A stretch of DNA of 22,567 nt. Origin: [Scytonema hofmanni] UTEX 2349. Its GTDB lineage: Bacteria; Cyanobacteriota; Cyanobacteriia; Cyanobacteriales; Nostocaceae. Location: positions 978,819 through 1,001,385 of the forward strand of contig NZ_KK073768.1 of the NCBI RefSeq assembly GCF_000582685.1. Reading direction: 5' to 3'. Both the position numbers and the translations under genes were made by a program. This document shows positions 1 to 7,450 of this stretch, piece by piece. Numbering within the stretch: the stretch's first letter is position 1; the number at the start of each line of letters is the position of its first letter. The notes under the pieces were generated by a model that had not been told where the DNA came from, ran no database searches, and saw nothing but the letters and a program-made list of their open reading frames with translations.

Positions 1-61
1 GGTTTTGTAGAGCAGCGGCTCTCGTGATGGAGTCGCTGACTTTAATCCCAAAATCCTCAAC

Positions 62-1216
62 ATGAGCTACTGTCTCAATCCCCGGTGTCCAAAACCAGAA
101 AACGCTGATAATATCAAGTTTTGCCAAACTTGCGGTTCCAAATTAATCCTCAAAGAACGCTACCGTGCTATCAAACCGATAGGACAAGGTGGTTTTGGCA
201 TCACTTTTTTGGCAGTGGATGAGGATAAACCTTCAAAACCGCGTTGTGTAATTAAACAATTTTACCCCCAAGCCCAAGGCACCAGCACCTTACAAAAAGC
301 CGTTGAATTGTTTACCCAAGAAGCGATGCGCTTAGATGAATTGGGCAAACATCCGCAAATTCCCGAACTTTTAGCATATTTTACCCAAGACGATCGCCAG
401 TTTCTCGTCCAAGAATTCATTGATGGGCAAAATCTAGCGCAGGAATCAGCCCAAAACGGCGCTTTCAACGAAACGCAGATACGGCAATTACTGAATGATT
501 TATTATCAGTGTTGCAATTTTGTCATCAAAGACAAGTTATTCATCGCGATATTAAGCCAGAAAATATTATTCGACGATCCCCCCAACCCCCCTTAGAAAG
601 GGGGGCAAGAGGGGATCTAGTTTTAGTAGATTTTGGTGCAGCTAAAATTGCTAGTAACGCAGCTTTAAATCAAACTGGTACAAGTATAGGCAGCCCGGAA
701 TATGTAGCACCAGAACAAATTAGAGGAAAAGCTATTTTTGCCAGCGATATTTACAGTTTGGGTGCAACTTGTATTAGATTGTTAACAGAGCGATCGCCTT
801 TTGACTCCTATGATATCCACAACGATACTTGGATTTGGCGGCAATACCTAGAAACCCCCATAAACGATCAGTTAGGTAGAGTCCTGGATAAAATGCTAGA
901 AAGCATCCCTGTGCGTCGCTACAAAACAGTAGATGAAGTTCTTAAAGATTTGAATCAACAGCCACATGTAGCTGCCAAATCAGCAAAACCCGTAATTCAG
1001 CCACTCCCAACTTCTCCACCTGCGGTTGTCATCAAACCCCGCAGCCAAATTGATTTTGAATTAGAAGAAATGAAATCACAATTTCTTGGGGGTAGCAAAC
1101 CTCAAAAAAACATACAACCACCACCACAACCAACATCTCAACCTTCCAGCAAAAGCGAAATAGATGAAGAATTAGAAGAATTAAAAAAGAAATTTCTTGG
1201 GAATAATAATCCCTAA
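62..1216 (+). CDS. Zinc-ribbon serine/threonine protein kinase
   Basis: Hanks-type Ser/Thr kinase of 384 aa, predicted to phosphorylate proteins on Ser/Thr; its substrates cannot be read from the sequence. An N-terminal zinc ribbon uses C4, C9, C21 and C24. The kinase domain starts near residue 34: glycine loop GQGGFG (41-46), the VIK lysine K65, HRDIKPEN (161-168, catalytic D163), DFG (190-192) and APE (217-219 region). No transmembrane segment follows, so it is probably cytosolic. The C-terminal tail (about 300-384) is rich in Pro, Gln and Ser and carries two related acidic helical motifs, at 328-344 and 365-381, each ending in FLG. Between HRDIKPENIIRR and the DFG strand lies an unusual Pro/Arg/Gly segment (173-185) encoded by a GC-rich palindromic repeat. 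The ATG at 62 places the Cys ribbon at the extreme N-terminus, as is usual for this cyanobacterial group. It is convergent with gnd. Confidence 0.93.
   Translation: MSYCLNPRCPKPENADNIKFCQTCGSKLILKERYRAIKPIGQGGFGITFLAVDEDKPSKPRCVIKQFYPQAQGTSTLQKAVELFTQEAMRLDELGKHPQIPELLAYFTQDDRQFLVQEFIDGQNLAQESAQNGAFNETQIRQLLNDLLSVLQFCHQRQVIHRDIKPENIIRRSPQPPLERGARGDLVLVDFGAAKIASNAALNQTGTSIGSPEYVAPEQIRGKAIFASDIYSLGATCIRLLTERSPFDSYDIHNDTWIWRQYLETPINDQLGRVLDKMLESIPVRRYKTVDEVLKDLNQQPHVAAKSAKPVIQPLPTSPPAVVIKPRSQIDFELEEMKSQFLGGSKPQKNIQPPPQPTSQPSSKSEIDEELEELKKKFLGNNNP
576..617. repeat. GC-rich palindromic repeat inside kinase gene
   Basis: An imperfect 42-bp palindrome starts with GATCCCCCC and ends with GAGGGGATC, with CCCCCTTAG / AAAGGGGG at its centre. 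It is read in frame as about 13 residues (173-185, SPQPPLERGARGD). Related C-run/G-run repeats lie between genes in this window (7151-7211, 22231-22278 and about 22331-22366), so this looks like an intergenic repeat that entered an ORF without breaking the frame. Confidence 0.75.
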
Positions 1217-1221
1217 AATTA

Positions 1222-1267
1222 CCAATGCCCCATGCCCAATGCCCCATGCCCAATGCCCAATGCCCAA
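1222..1267. repeat. Heptanucleotide tandem repeat (STRR type)
   Basis: About six and a half 7-bp units, alternating CCAATGC and CCCATGC, lie directly after the kinase stop codon. Short tandem heptamers of this type are known from filamentous cyanobacteria. No role can be assigned. Confidence 0.85.
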
Positions 1268-1299
1268 AAAGAAAGTGACTCTGAAAAATTCAGAGTCAC
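1266..1299 (-). terminator. Rho-independent terminator of gnd
   Basis: Perfect 11-bp inverted repeat (GTGACTCTGAA, 1275-1285, and its complement, 1289-1299) with a 3-nt loop. On the minus strand it is followed by a T-rich tract (TTTCTTTTT, complement of 1266-1274). It lies 57 bp after the gnd stop codon. There is no T tract on the plus strand, so it fits gnd better than the kinase, though it could also act as a barrier between the convergent genes. Confidence 0.75.
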
Positions 1300-1356
1300 C
1301 CTCAAATCTCCAACCTGAACGTTTTAAAGTTTCACAAAATGTAGAGGTGTGAAAGC

Positions 1357-2784
1357 TTACTTAGTTTCAGCAATTGGCACCCATTCTGTGTGGAAGGTAC
1401 CAGGTTTATCAGTACGCAAGTAAGTATGCGCTCCGAAGTAATCGCGTTGTGCTTGAGTGAGGTTTTGGGGTAGGCGATCGCGTCGATAGCTGTCAAAATA
1501 ATCTAATGACGCACTAAATGCGGGTACGGGAATACCCAGTTTAGCTGCTGTCGCTAACACTTCACGCCAAGCTCCTTGTCTGTCAAGAATCGTCTGCTTG
1601 AATTCTGGAGCCAATAGCAAGTTAGGTAGTGCAGGATTTTCGTCAAAAGCTTTCTTAATTTTATTCAAGAATCCAGCACGAATAATACAGCCACCTTTCC
1701 AAATCCGCGCCATTTCACCTAAATTCAAGTTAAAATTATACGCTTTGGAAGCTGTGCTTAAAAGTGCCATGCCTTGAGCGTATGAGCAGATTTTAGAGCA
1801 ATATAGAGCATCGCGCACCATATTGATAAAGTCTTTGGTCTGTCCGTCATACTTGCCAGTTGGACCTGTGAGAATCTTCGATGCAGCAACCCGCTCATCT
1901 TTAATCGAAGACATAATCCGTGCATTTACTGCCGCTGTGATTGTGGGAATAGCCACTCCTAATTCTAACGCAGTTTGCACAGTCCAGCGTCCTGTACCCT
2001 TCTGCCCTGCGGCGTCCACAATCAAATCCACCAAAGGTAGATTTGTATCTGGGTCAATGTAGGGGAAAATATTTGCTGTAATTTCAATCAAAAACGAGTT
2101 CAGTTCGTCAGTGGTGTTCCATTCAGCAAAAACTTCATGTAGCTGACTAGGGTCAAGACCGGCAGCATTTTTCAGCAAATCGTAAGCTTCAGCGATAAGT
2201 TGCATATCGCCGTACTCAATGCCGTTGTGTACCATTTTTACATAGTGACCGGCGCCACCAGGACCCACGTAAGTCACACAAGGACCATCATCAACTTGGG
2301 CGGCGATTTTCGTAAAAATTGGCGATAGATACTCATAGGAGCTTTCTGTACCTCCAGGCATGAGTGAAGGACCGTTTAGCGCTCCTTCTTCACCACCACT
2401 GACACCCATCCCAATAAACCGAAATCCGTCTGGTTCTAATTCTTTGGTGCGTCTTTCAGTATCTTCAAACCAAGAGTTACCACCGTCAATAATAATATCG
2501 CCTTCAGACAGCAGAGGTTTTAGCTGGGCAATTACTGCATCCACTGGTTTACCAGCTTGCACCATCACTAAAATTTTGCGGGGACGTTCAAGAGAGGCAA
2601 CAAACTCTTCCAGGGTAAAAGCAGCTTTTACGTTCCTTCCTGGGGCACGCTGTGCCATGAAGGCATCGGTTTTCTCGCGTGAGCGGTTGTAAACTGCAAT
2701 TGGGAAACCATTACGCTCGACATTCAGAGCGATGTTCTCACCCATAACGGCTAAACCAATCACACCAAAGCTTTGTAGGGTCAT
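1357..2784 (-). CDS. gnd: 6-phosphogluconate dehydrogenase, decarboxylating
   Basis: Cytosolic enzyme of the oxidative pentose phosphate pathway: 6-phosphogluconate + NADP+ gives ribulose 5-phosphate + CO2 + NADPH. In cyanobacteria it supplies reductant in the dark and in heterocysts. At 475 aa it has the usual bacterial length. The N-terminal Rossmann motif is GVIGLAVMGENIALN (7-21). The substrate loop SGGEEGALNGPSLMPGG spans 129-145. The catalytic segment KMVHNGIEY places K183 and E190 at the same numbers as in the well-studied sheep enzyme. The C-terminal tail with AHTYLRTDKPGTFHTEW is present. The start at 2784 puts the Rossmann strand six residues in, as usual. No strong Shine-Dalgarno sequence is visible. 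The gene stands alone; a palindrome lies in its leader and a clear terminator follows. Confidence 0.97.
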   Translation of the reverse strand: MTLQSFGVIGLAVMGENIALNVERNGFPIAVYNRSREKTDAFMAQRAPGRNVKAAFTLEEFVASLERPRKILVMVQAGKPVDAVIAQLKPLLSEGDIIIDGGNSWFEDTERRTKELEPDGFRFIGMGVSGGEEGALNGPSLMPGGTESSYEYLSPIFTKIAAQVDDGPCVTYVGPGGAGHYVKMVHNGIEYGDMQLIAEAYDLLKNAAGLDPSQLHEVFAEWNTTDELNSFLIEITANIFPYIDPDTNLPLVDLIVDAAGQKGTGRWTVQTALELGVAIPTITAAVNARIMSSIKDERVAASKILTGPTGKYDGQTKDFINMVRDALYCSKICSYAQGMALLSTASKAYNFNLNLGEMARIWKGGCIIRAGFLNKIKKAFDENPALPNLLLAPEFKQTILDRQGAWREVLATAAKLGIPVPAFSASLDYFDSYRRDRLPQNLTQAQRDYFGAHTYLRTDKPGTFHTEWVPIAETK

Positions 2785-2850
2785 AAATTCTTTTGGCTAA
2801 CTCTTGCAGATCCTTTCATCTTTAAGGGTAGTACGAGACTTTACCTTCTC

Positions 2851-2881
2851 TCCTAAAGAAGAGATTAAGAGTTCTTTAGGA
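2851..2881. promoter_or_regulatory. Inverted repeat upstream of gnd
   Basis: Perfect 10-bp arms, TCCTAAAGAA (2851-2860) and TTCTTTAGGA (2872-2881), with an 11-bp spacer, lie 67 bp upstream of the gnd start codon. It could be an operator or a leader hairpin; no known binding motif was recognised. Apart from this element, the repeat at 2985-3016 and the heptamers at 3137-3164, the 418-bp gap between gnd and ycf66 holds no recognisable gene. Confidence 0.35.
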
Positions 2882-2984
2882 CTACAAAAATCCACACCTA
2901 ATTATAGATAATTAATTTTAATTTGTATCCTACTCAACAATTTTACGGCAAAATTTGCAAAATGAAAGATGAGGAGTCACAAAG

Positions 2985-3016
2985 TTGTAGAGACGCGAAA
3001 TTTCGCGTCTTTACAA
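2985..3016. repeat. TTGTAGAGACG hairpin repeat, copy 1
   Basis: Near-perfect 32-bp palindrome with arms TTGTAGAGACGCGAAA and TTTCGCGTCTTTACAA. The only non-Watson-Crick position would be a G-U pair in RNA. It is the shortest intact member of a family with four copies in this window. Confidence 0.85.
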
Positions 3017-3136
3017 GAGCCAGAAGAATCTGAACCATAAAACGATACAGTATTAAAGAGGTTTTGAATTTTTTTTCCCTGCCTCAAAGTAAGTTCGCTT
3101 TCATTAACGAGTCATACGCTAGTCTCATAGAAAGTA

Positions 3137-3164
3137 TTCTGGCTTCTGGCTCCTGACTTCTGAA
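3137..3164. repeat. Degenerate heptamer repeat
   Basis: Four 7-bp units TTCTGGC, TTCTGGC, TCCTGAC and TTCTGAA lie just upstream of ycf66. They are of the same STRR style as 1222-1267 but have a different unit. Confidence 0.6.
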
Positions 3165-3202
3165 TTCACAAGTCAAATGACACAGTAAGGAGTAACCACA
3201 AA

Positions 3203-3961
3203 ATGCTGGCATATGTCCTAGCTTTGGCTGTCGGTCTTGGTAGTTTAGCCATTTATTTAGCGGCTTTCTTTTTCCCTGAAATCCATCGCAAGAATGATTT
3301 TATTTGGAGTGGTGTAGGATTTTTCTACGCTTTAGTATTATGGGTATTTGCCCGACGCATTACCGGGGGTCTTTTACTTGGTCATGTGGCTAGTGTCGCG
3401 CTTTTGGGTTGGTCGATAACGCAAACTCTGTCATTACGTCGGCAAGTGACACCAAAGACGCAACAAACCCCGATCCCCAGTCCTGAAGCGCTGGCAAATA
3501 CTATTGAGAATCAAGCTTCTAATATCTCACTTCCACAGCGCCTTTCTCAAATCCCAAAAGGCATTGGTGGTGTTTTCTCTGGAGTTAAAGACAAGGCACA
3601 ACAAACTTTAAGTAAAAAGACGCCTCAAACAACTTCTGCACCTACAAGTAAATCTCCTCTTGAGGTAGTTGACAAGCGATCGCCCATACCAGAACAAACT
3701 GTAACCACTCCCACAAGTTCTGACATCACTACAGAACAAGCTGTAACCACAGACACCGAAGCAAAAAACGAAATTGTACCCCAAGCAATTCCTCCTAACC
3801 CCCCTGCACCTGAATTAGTAGAAGCTGCAAAAGAAGCTGCTGCCGCTGAAGAAGCTGCTGTGACTGAATTAGCAAAAACTCCGGTTGAGGAAATTGCTCC
3901 TGATGCTGTACTTGCTCCCCCAGCAGAAGAACCAACAGATAAGCAACAACCAAGGAATTAG
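3203..3961 (+). CDS. ycf66: Ycf66 family membrane protein
   Basis: 252-aa protein whose first 80 residues match the Ycf66 N-terminal family, found in cyanobacteria and in some plastids; its biochemical role is not established. Three hydrophobic segments are visible, at about 3-24, 33-50 and 55-74, linked by FFPEIHRKNDF and ARRITGG, so the N-terminal part should sit in a membrane. Residues 80-252 are low-complexity: rich in Pro, Thr, Ala and Glu, with repeated TEQAVTT-like and EAAAAEEAA stretches, probably disordered and cytoplasmic. A good Shine-Dalgarno AAGGAG (3187-3192) lies 10 bp before the ATG and fixes the start. It stands alone, flanked by repeats on both sides, and no operon partner is evident. 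Confidence 0.85.
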   Translation: MLAYVLALAVGLGSLAIYLAAFFFPEIHRKNDFIWSGVGFFYALVLWVFARRITGGLLLGHVASVALLGWSITQTLSLRRQVTPKTQQTPIPSPEALANTIENQASNISLPQRLSQIPKGIGGVFSGVKDKAQQTLSKKTPQTTSAPTSKSPLEVVDKRSPIPEQTVTTPTSSDITTEQAVTTDTEAKNEIVPQAIPPNPPAPELVEAAKEAAAAEEAAVTELAKTPVEEIAPDAVLAPPAEEPTDKQQPRN

Positions 3962-3966
3962 GTAAT

Positions 3967-4043
3967 TTGTAGAGACGCGACGCCAGACGCTACAACGGAG
4001 GGAACCTCCGCAACGCGCTGGCTCAAATTTCGCGTCTCTACAA
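3967..4043. repeat. TTGTAGAGACG hairpin repeat, copy 2, split by a second repeat
   Basis: The outer arms TTGTAGAGACGCGA (3967-3980) and TCGCGTCTCTACAA (4030-4043) are perfect complements, but their centre is filled by about 49 bp with its own hairpin CGGAGG-GAA-CCTCCG (3996-4010). It starts just after the ycf66 stop codon and may serve as its transcript end, although no T tract follows. Confidence 0.75.
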
Positions 4044-4044
4044 G

Positions 4045-4060
4045 AAGCGCTGAAGCGCTT
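4045..4060. repeat. Small perfect hairpin AAGCGCT/AGCGCTT
   Basis: Perfect 7-bp stem with a 2-nt loop directly after repeat copy 2. It is probably part of the same composite repeat. Confidence 0.5.
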
Positions 4061-4246
4061 ACTACAGAATGCGTTACAATGTACTACAATTAAAATAAGT
4101 GGTATGTATTACCATAAACTCAATATTAGGAATCTTTCCTGCGGTAGAGATATCTGCTGGTGGTAAAGCATCCAAGTTGAAGACATTAGAAATTCTCATG
4201 GATAATAGTGAGAATCGAACTTTATTATTCTTTGAAAATCAGCACC

Positions 4247-7108
4247 GTGACAGAAACTGGAAGCTACAAAGATACTGTAAACCTGCCCAAAACTAACTTT
4301 GATATGCGGGCAAACGCTGTGAAGCGTGAACCGGAAATCCAAAAATTTTGGTCAGAAAACAAAATTTACGATCGCCTGTCTCAAGAAAACCCAGGCGAAT
4401 TATTTATACTGCATGATGGACCACCCTACGCTAATGGTTCGCTGCATATTGGACATGCTTTAAATAAAATTCTCAAAGACATTATTAATCGCTATCAGTT
4501 GCTGCGTGGGCGTAAAGTTCGCTACGTTCCAGGTTGGGATTGTCACGGATTGCCGATTGAATTGAAAGTTTTGCAGAATATGAAATCGGCAGAACGGCAA
4601 AATTTGACATCTTTACAACTGCGACAAAAAGCGAAAGAATTTGCTTTAGCTACGGTAGATGACCAACGTCACAATTTTAAAGGTTATGGTGTTTGGGGCG
4701 ATTGGGATCATCCTTATCTAACTTTGAATCCCGAATATGAAGCGGCGCAAATCGGTGTTTTCGGTGAGATGCTGTTAAAAGGCTACATCTATCGCGGTTT
4801 AAAACCTGTGCATTGGAGTCCCAGCTCTCAAACCGCTTTAGCTGAAGCTGAGTTGGAATATCCGGAAGGTCACACTTCCCGGAGTATCTATGCGGCTTTC
4901 AAGATGGTGAGTTTATCGGAAGCGGTGAAAGCGACATTGGGTGAGTTTTTGCCAGAATTAGGTGTGGCTATCTGGACGACAACACCTTGGACAATTCCGG
5001 GGAATTTAGCAGTAGCGTTAAATCCTGACCTCAATTATGCCGTGGTGGAAGTCGCAGAAACGCAAAGATATCTGATTGTGGCTGCTGATTTAGTAGAACG
5101 TTTATCGGCAACTTTGGGAAATGAGTTGACGGTGAAAGCCACAGTGAAAGGGAAAGATTTAGAACATTCTACTTACCGTCATCCGTTATACGATCGCCAA
5201 AGTCCGATTCTGATTGGGGGTGATTATGTCACTACTGAGTCCGGTACTGGCTTGGTACATACCGCACCCGGTCACGGTCAAGAAGACTACATCGTAGGTC
5301 AGCGTTACGGTTTGCCTATCCTCGCGCCAGTTGATGATTATGGTAATTTTACCTCGGAAGCGGGACAGTTTGCTGGGTTGAATGTGCTCGGTGATGGAAA
5401 TCAAGCGGTGATTGATGCGTTGGCAGCTGCGGGTTCTTTGTTGAAAGAGGAAGCGTACCAGCATAAATATCCTTACGACTGGAGGACGAAAAAGCCGACG
5501 ATTTTCCGCGCTACCGAACAATGGTTTGCTTCAGTAGAAGGATTTCGAGAAGAAGCATTGAAAGCGATCGCTTCGGTAAAATGGGTTCCCGCACAAGGAG
5601 AAAATCGCATCACACCAATGGTTGCGGAACGTTCTGATTGGTGTATTTCCCGTCAGCGCAGTTGGGGTGTACCAATTCCGGTTTTCTACGATGAAGCAAC
5701 TAACGAACCATTGTTAAATGCAGAAACTATTGCTTACGTTCAAGCGATCGTTGCTGAAAAAGGTTCCGATGCTTGGTGGGAATTGTCGGTAGAAGAGTTA
5801 TTGCCAGAACAGTATCGCCATAACGGTAAATCTTACCGGAAAGGTACTGATACAATGGATGTCTGGTTTGATTCTGGCTCATCTTGGGCAGCTGTTGCCA
5901 AGCAGCGTCCAGAATTGCGCTACCCTGCTGATATCTATCTGGAAGGTTCAGACCAACATCGCGGTTGGTTTCAGTCCAGTTTGCTTACCAGTGTCGCGGT
6001 TAATGGCATTGCACCTTACAAAACTGTGTTAACTCACGGTTTTACGTTGGACGAACAAGGACGCAAGCAGAGTAAATCTCTGGGCAATGTCATTGATCCA
6101 GCAGTCATTATCAAAGGTGGAAAAAATCAAAAAGAAGAACCACCCTATGGTGCTGACATTTTGCGTTTGTGGGTTTCGTCAGTAGATTATACCTCTGACC
6201 AGCGGATTGGGAAAAATACCCTCAAGCAACTTGCTGATGTGCGGCAAAAGATTCGCAATACGGCACGGTTTTTGTTAGGTAATTTGCACGACTTTGACCC
6301 AGACAAAGATACAGTACCCTTTGAAGAATTGCCAGAACTTGACCGTTACATGTTGCATCGGATGACGGAAGTGTTTAAGGAAGTGACGGAAGCGTTTGAT
6401 AGTTTCCAATTCTTCCGCTTTTTCCAAACGGTGCAGAATTTCTGCGTGGTGGATTTATCCAACTTTTATTTAGATGCTGCCAAAGATAGATTGTACATCA
6501 GTGCGAGTGATGCTTTCCGGCGTCGCAGTTGTCAAACGGTGTTGCAGGTAGCTTTAGAAAATTTAGCACGAGCGATCGCACCAGTATTATCTCACATGGC
6601 AGAAGACATCTGGCAATATCTGCCTTATAAAACGCCTTATAAATCGGTGTTTGAAGCCGGTTGGGTGCAAGTAGACGAAAAGTGGCATAATCCAGAATTA
6701 GCTCAATTGTGGCAACAAATTCGGCAAATTCGCACTGATGTAAATAAGGTGTTAGATACTGCCAGAATGGAGAAAATGATTGGCGCTCCTTTGGAAGCGA
6801 AAATTTTGCTGTATGTGGCTTCTGAGCAATTACGGGTTTCTGTAAAAGCACTAAATCCAGACGTTGGTAATGGTGTAGATGAACTACGCTATTTGTTTAT
6901 CACTTCCCAGGTGGAAGTGTTGGATACTCCCGAAGCATTGCAAGAGTTGAAATACAACTTGCAATCTGATGCATGGGGAATTGGGGTAGTGGATGCAGAA
7001 GGGCAAAAGTGCGATCGCTGCTGGAACTACTCCACTCATGTGGGAGAATCAACAGAGCATCCTTTAATTTGCGATCGGTGTGTTGCAGCTTTGGCTGGGA
7101 GATTTTAA
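4247..7108 (+). CDS. ileS: Isoleucyl-tRNA synthetase
   Basis: Class I aminoacyl-tRNA synthetase of the cytosol that charges tRNA-Ile and edits misactivated valine. With the GTG start at 4247 it is 953 aa, the normal bacterial length. HIGH motif at residues 67-70 (LHIGH); CP1 editing domain with TTPWTIPGNLA; KMSKS loop present as KQSKS (607-611); C-terminal zinc finger C922-x2-C925 and C942-x2-C945. The start is uncertain. GTG 4208 would add 13 residues of no family character, while GTG 4247 gives an N-terminus VTETGSYKDTVNLPKT that fits cyanobacterial homologues as I remember them. Neither has a strong Shine-Dalgarno sequence. No T-box leader was seen. A GC-rich hairpin follows at 7151-7211. 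Confidence 0.97.
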   Translation: MTETGSYKDTVNLPKTNFDMRANAVKREPEIQKFWSENKIYDRLSQENPGELFILHDGPPYANGSLHIGHALNKILKDIINRYQLLRGRKVRYVPGWDCHGLPIELKVLQNMKSAERQNLTSLQLRQKAKEFALATVDDQRHNFKGYGVWGDWDHPYLTLNPEYEAAQIGVFGEMLLKGYIYRGLKPVHWSPSSQTALAEAELEYPEGHTSRSIYAAFKMVSLSEAVKATLGEFLPELGVAIWTTTPWTIPGNLAVALNPDLNYAVVEVAETQRYLIVAADLVERLSATLGNELTVKATVKGKDLEHSTYRHPLYDRQSPILIGGDYVTTESGTGLVHTAPGHGQEDYIVGQRYGLPILAPVDDYGNFTSEAGQFAGLNVLGDGNQAVIDALAAAGSLLKEEAYQHKYPYDWRTKKPTIFRATEQWFASVEGFREEALKAIASVKWVPAQGENRITPMVAERSDWCISRQRSWGVPIPVFYDEATNEPLLNAETIAYVQAIVAEKGSDAWWELSVEELLPEQYRHNGKSYRKGTDTMDVWFDSGSSWAAVAKQRPELRYPADIYLEGSDQHRGWFQSSLLTSVAVNGIAPYKTVLTHGFTLDEQGRKQSKSLGNVIDPAVIIKGGKNQKEEPPYGADILRLWVSSVDYTSDQRIGKNTLKQLADVRQKIRNTARFLLGNLHDFDPDKDTVPFEELPELDRYMLHRMTEVFKEVTEAFDSFQFFRFFQTVQNFCVVDLSNFYLDAAKDRLYISASDAFRRRSCQTVLQVALENLARAIAPVLSHMAEDIWQYLPYKTPYKSVFEAGWVQVDEKWHNPELAQLWQQIRQIRTDVNKVLDTARMEKMIGAPLEAKILLYVASEQLRVSVKALNPDVGNGVDELRYLFITSQVEVLDTPEALQELKYNLQSDAWGIGVVDAEGQKCDRCWNYSTHVGESTEHPLICDRCVAALAGRF

Positions 7109-7150
7109 CAAATTGGCGTAATTCCCCACGGTTGCAAAATAACATAATAA

Positions 7151-7211
7151 AAGAACCCCACCCGCCTGTGGCACCCTCCCCGCTTGCGGGGAGGGTTGGG
7201 GAGGGGTTCTT
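7151..7211. repeat. GC-rich hairpin repeat after ileS
   Basis: Palindromic element with outer arms AAGAACCCC / GGGGTTCTT and an inner stem CCCTCCCCGC-TTGC-GGGGAGGG. It lies 42 bp past the ileS stop codon and may end its transcript, though no long T run follows. The core CGCTTGCGGGGAGGG recurs at 22246-22260, so this is a dispersed repeat rather than a dedicated terminator. Confidence 0.7.
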
Positions 7212-7250
7212 CATGAATTATTGGTCATTGCCCAGACATCGTATTATTTG

Positions 7251-7353
7251 ATATCATGTCCGTTTAATTAACAGTAATAAAAACGTCGCAACCGTGGTAG
7301 AGACGTTCCACCGGAACGTCTTTACATCATAAGTAATTTTCCGGACATGATAT
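7251..7353. repeat. 103-bp MITE-like element with 12-bp terminal inverted repeats
   Basis: Perfect 12-bp ends ATATCATGTCCG (7251-7262) and CGGACATGATAT (7342-7353). The inside carries repeat copy 3 (7297-7325). No clear target duplication flanks it. It has no coding capacity. Confidence 0.6.
7297..7325. repeat. TTGTAGAGACG hairpin repeat, copy 3 (nested)
   Basis: Arms GTAGAGACGTTCC (7297-7309) and GGAACGTCTTTAC (7313-7325) pair with one G-U position. The centre differs from copy 1, but both arms changed together. It sits inside the 103-bp element. Confidence 0.7.
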
Positions 7354-7354
7354 G

Positions 7355-7403
7355 AGTCTACTTTAGTAGACTTGTGCTATTAACCTTAGAATTTATTCTA
7401 AGG
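7355..7403. repeat. Double-hairpin repeat
   Basis: Two perfect hairpins in a row: AGTCTAC-TTTA-GTAGACT (7355-7372) and CCTTAGAA-TTTA-TTCTAAGG (7384-7403). This two-stem form resembles dispersed repeats known from Nostocales. It lies downstream of parA (minus strand) and may affect its transcript end. Confidence 0.65.
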
Positions 7404-7450
7404 CGGGATATTGATGAAAAAGAGGGGGAAAGGGGTTAGAAACTCCTAAT

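Noticed and set aside
1222..1267. Repeats that might suggest a CRISPR array
   Set aside because: The units are 7 bp, contiguous and without spacers; this is a heptamer tandem repeat.
4099..4296. 65-codon frame ahead of ileS, possibly a leader peptide
   Set aside because: It overlaps the ileS start in another frame, has no ribosome binding site and no run of Ile codons to suggest attenuation.
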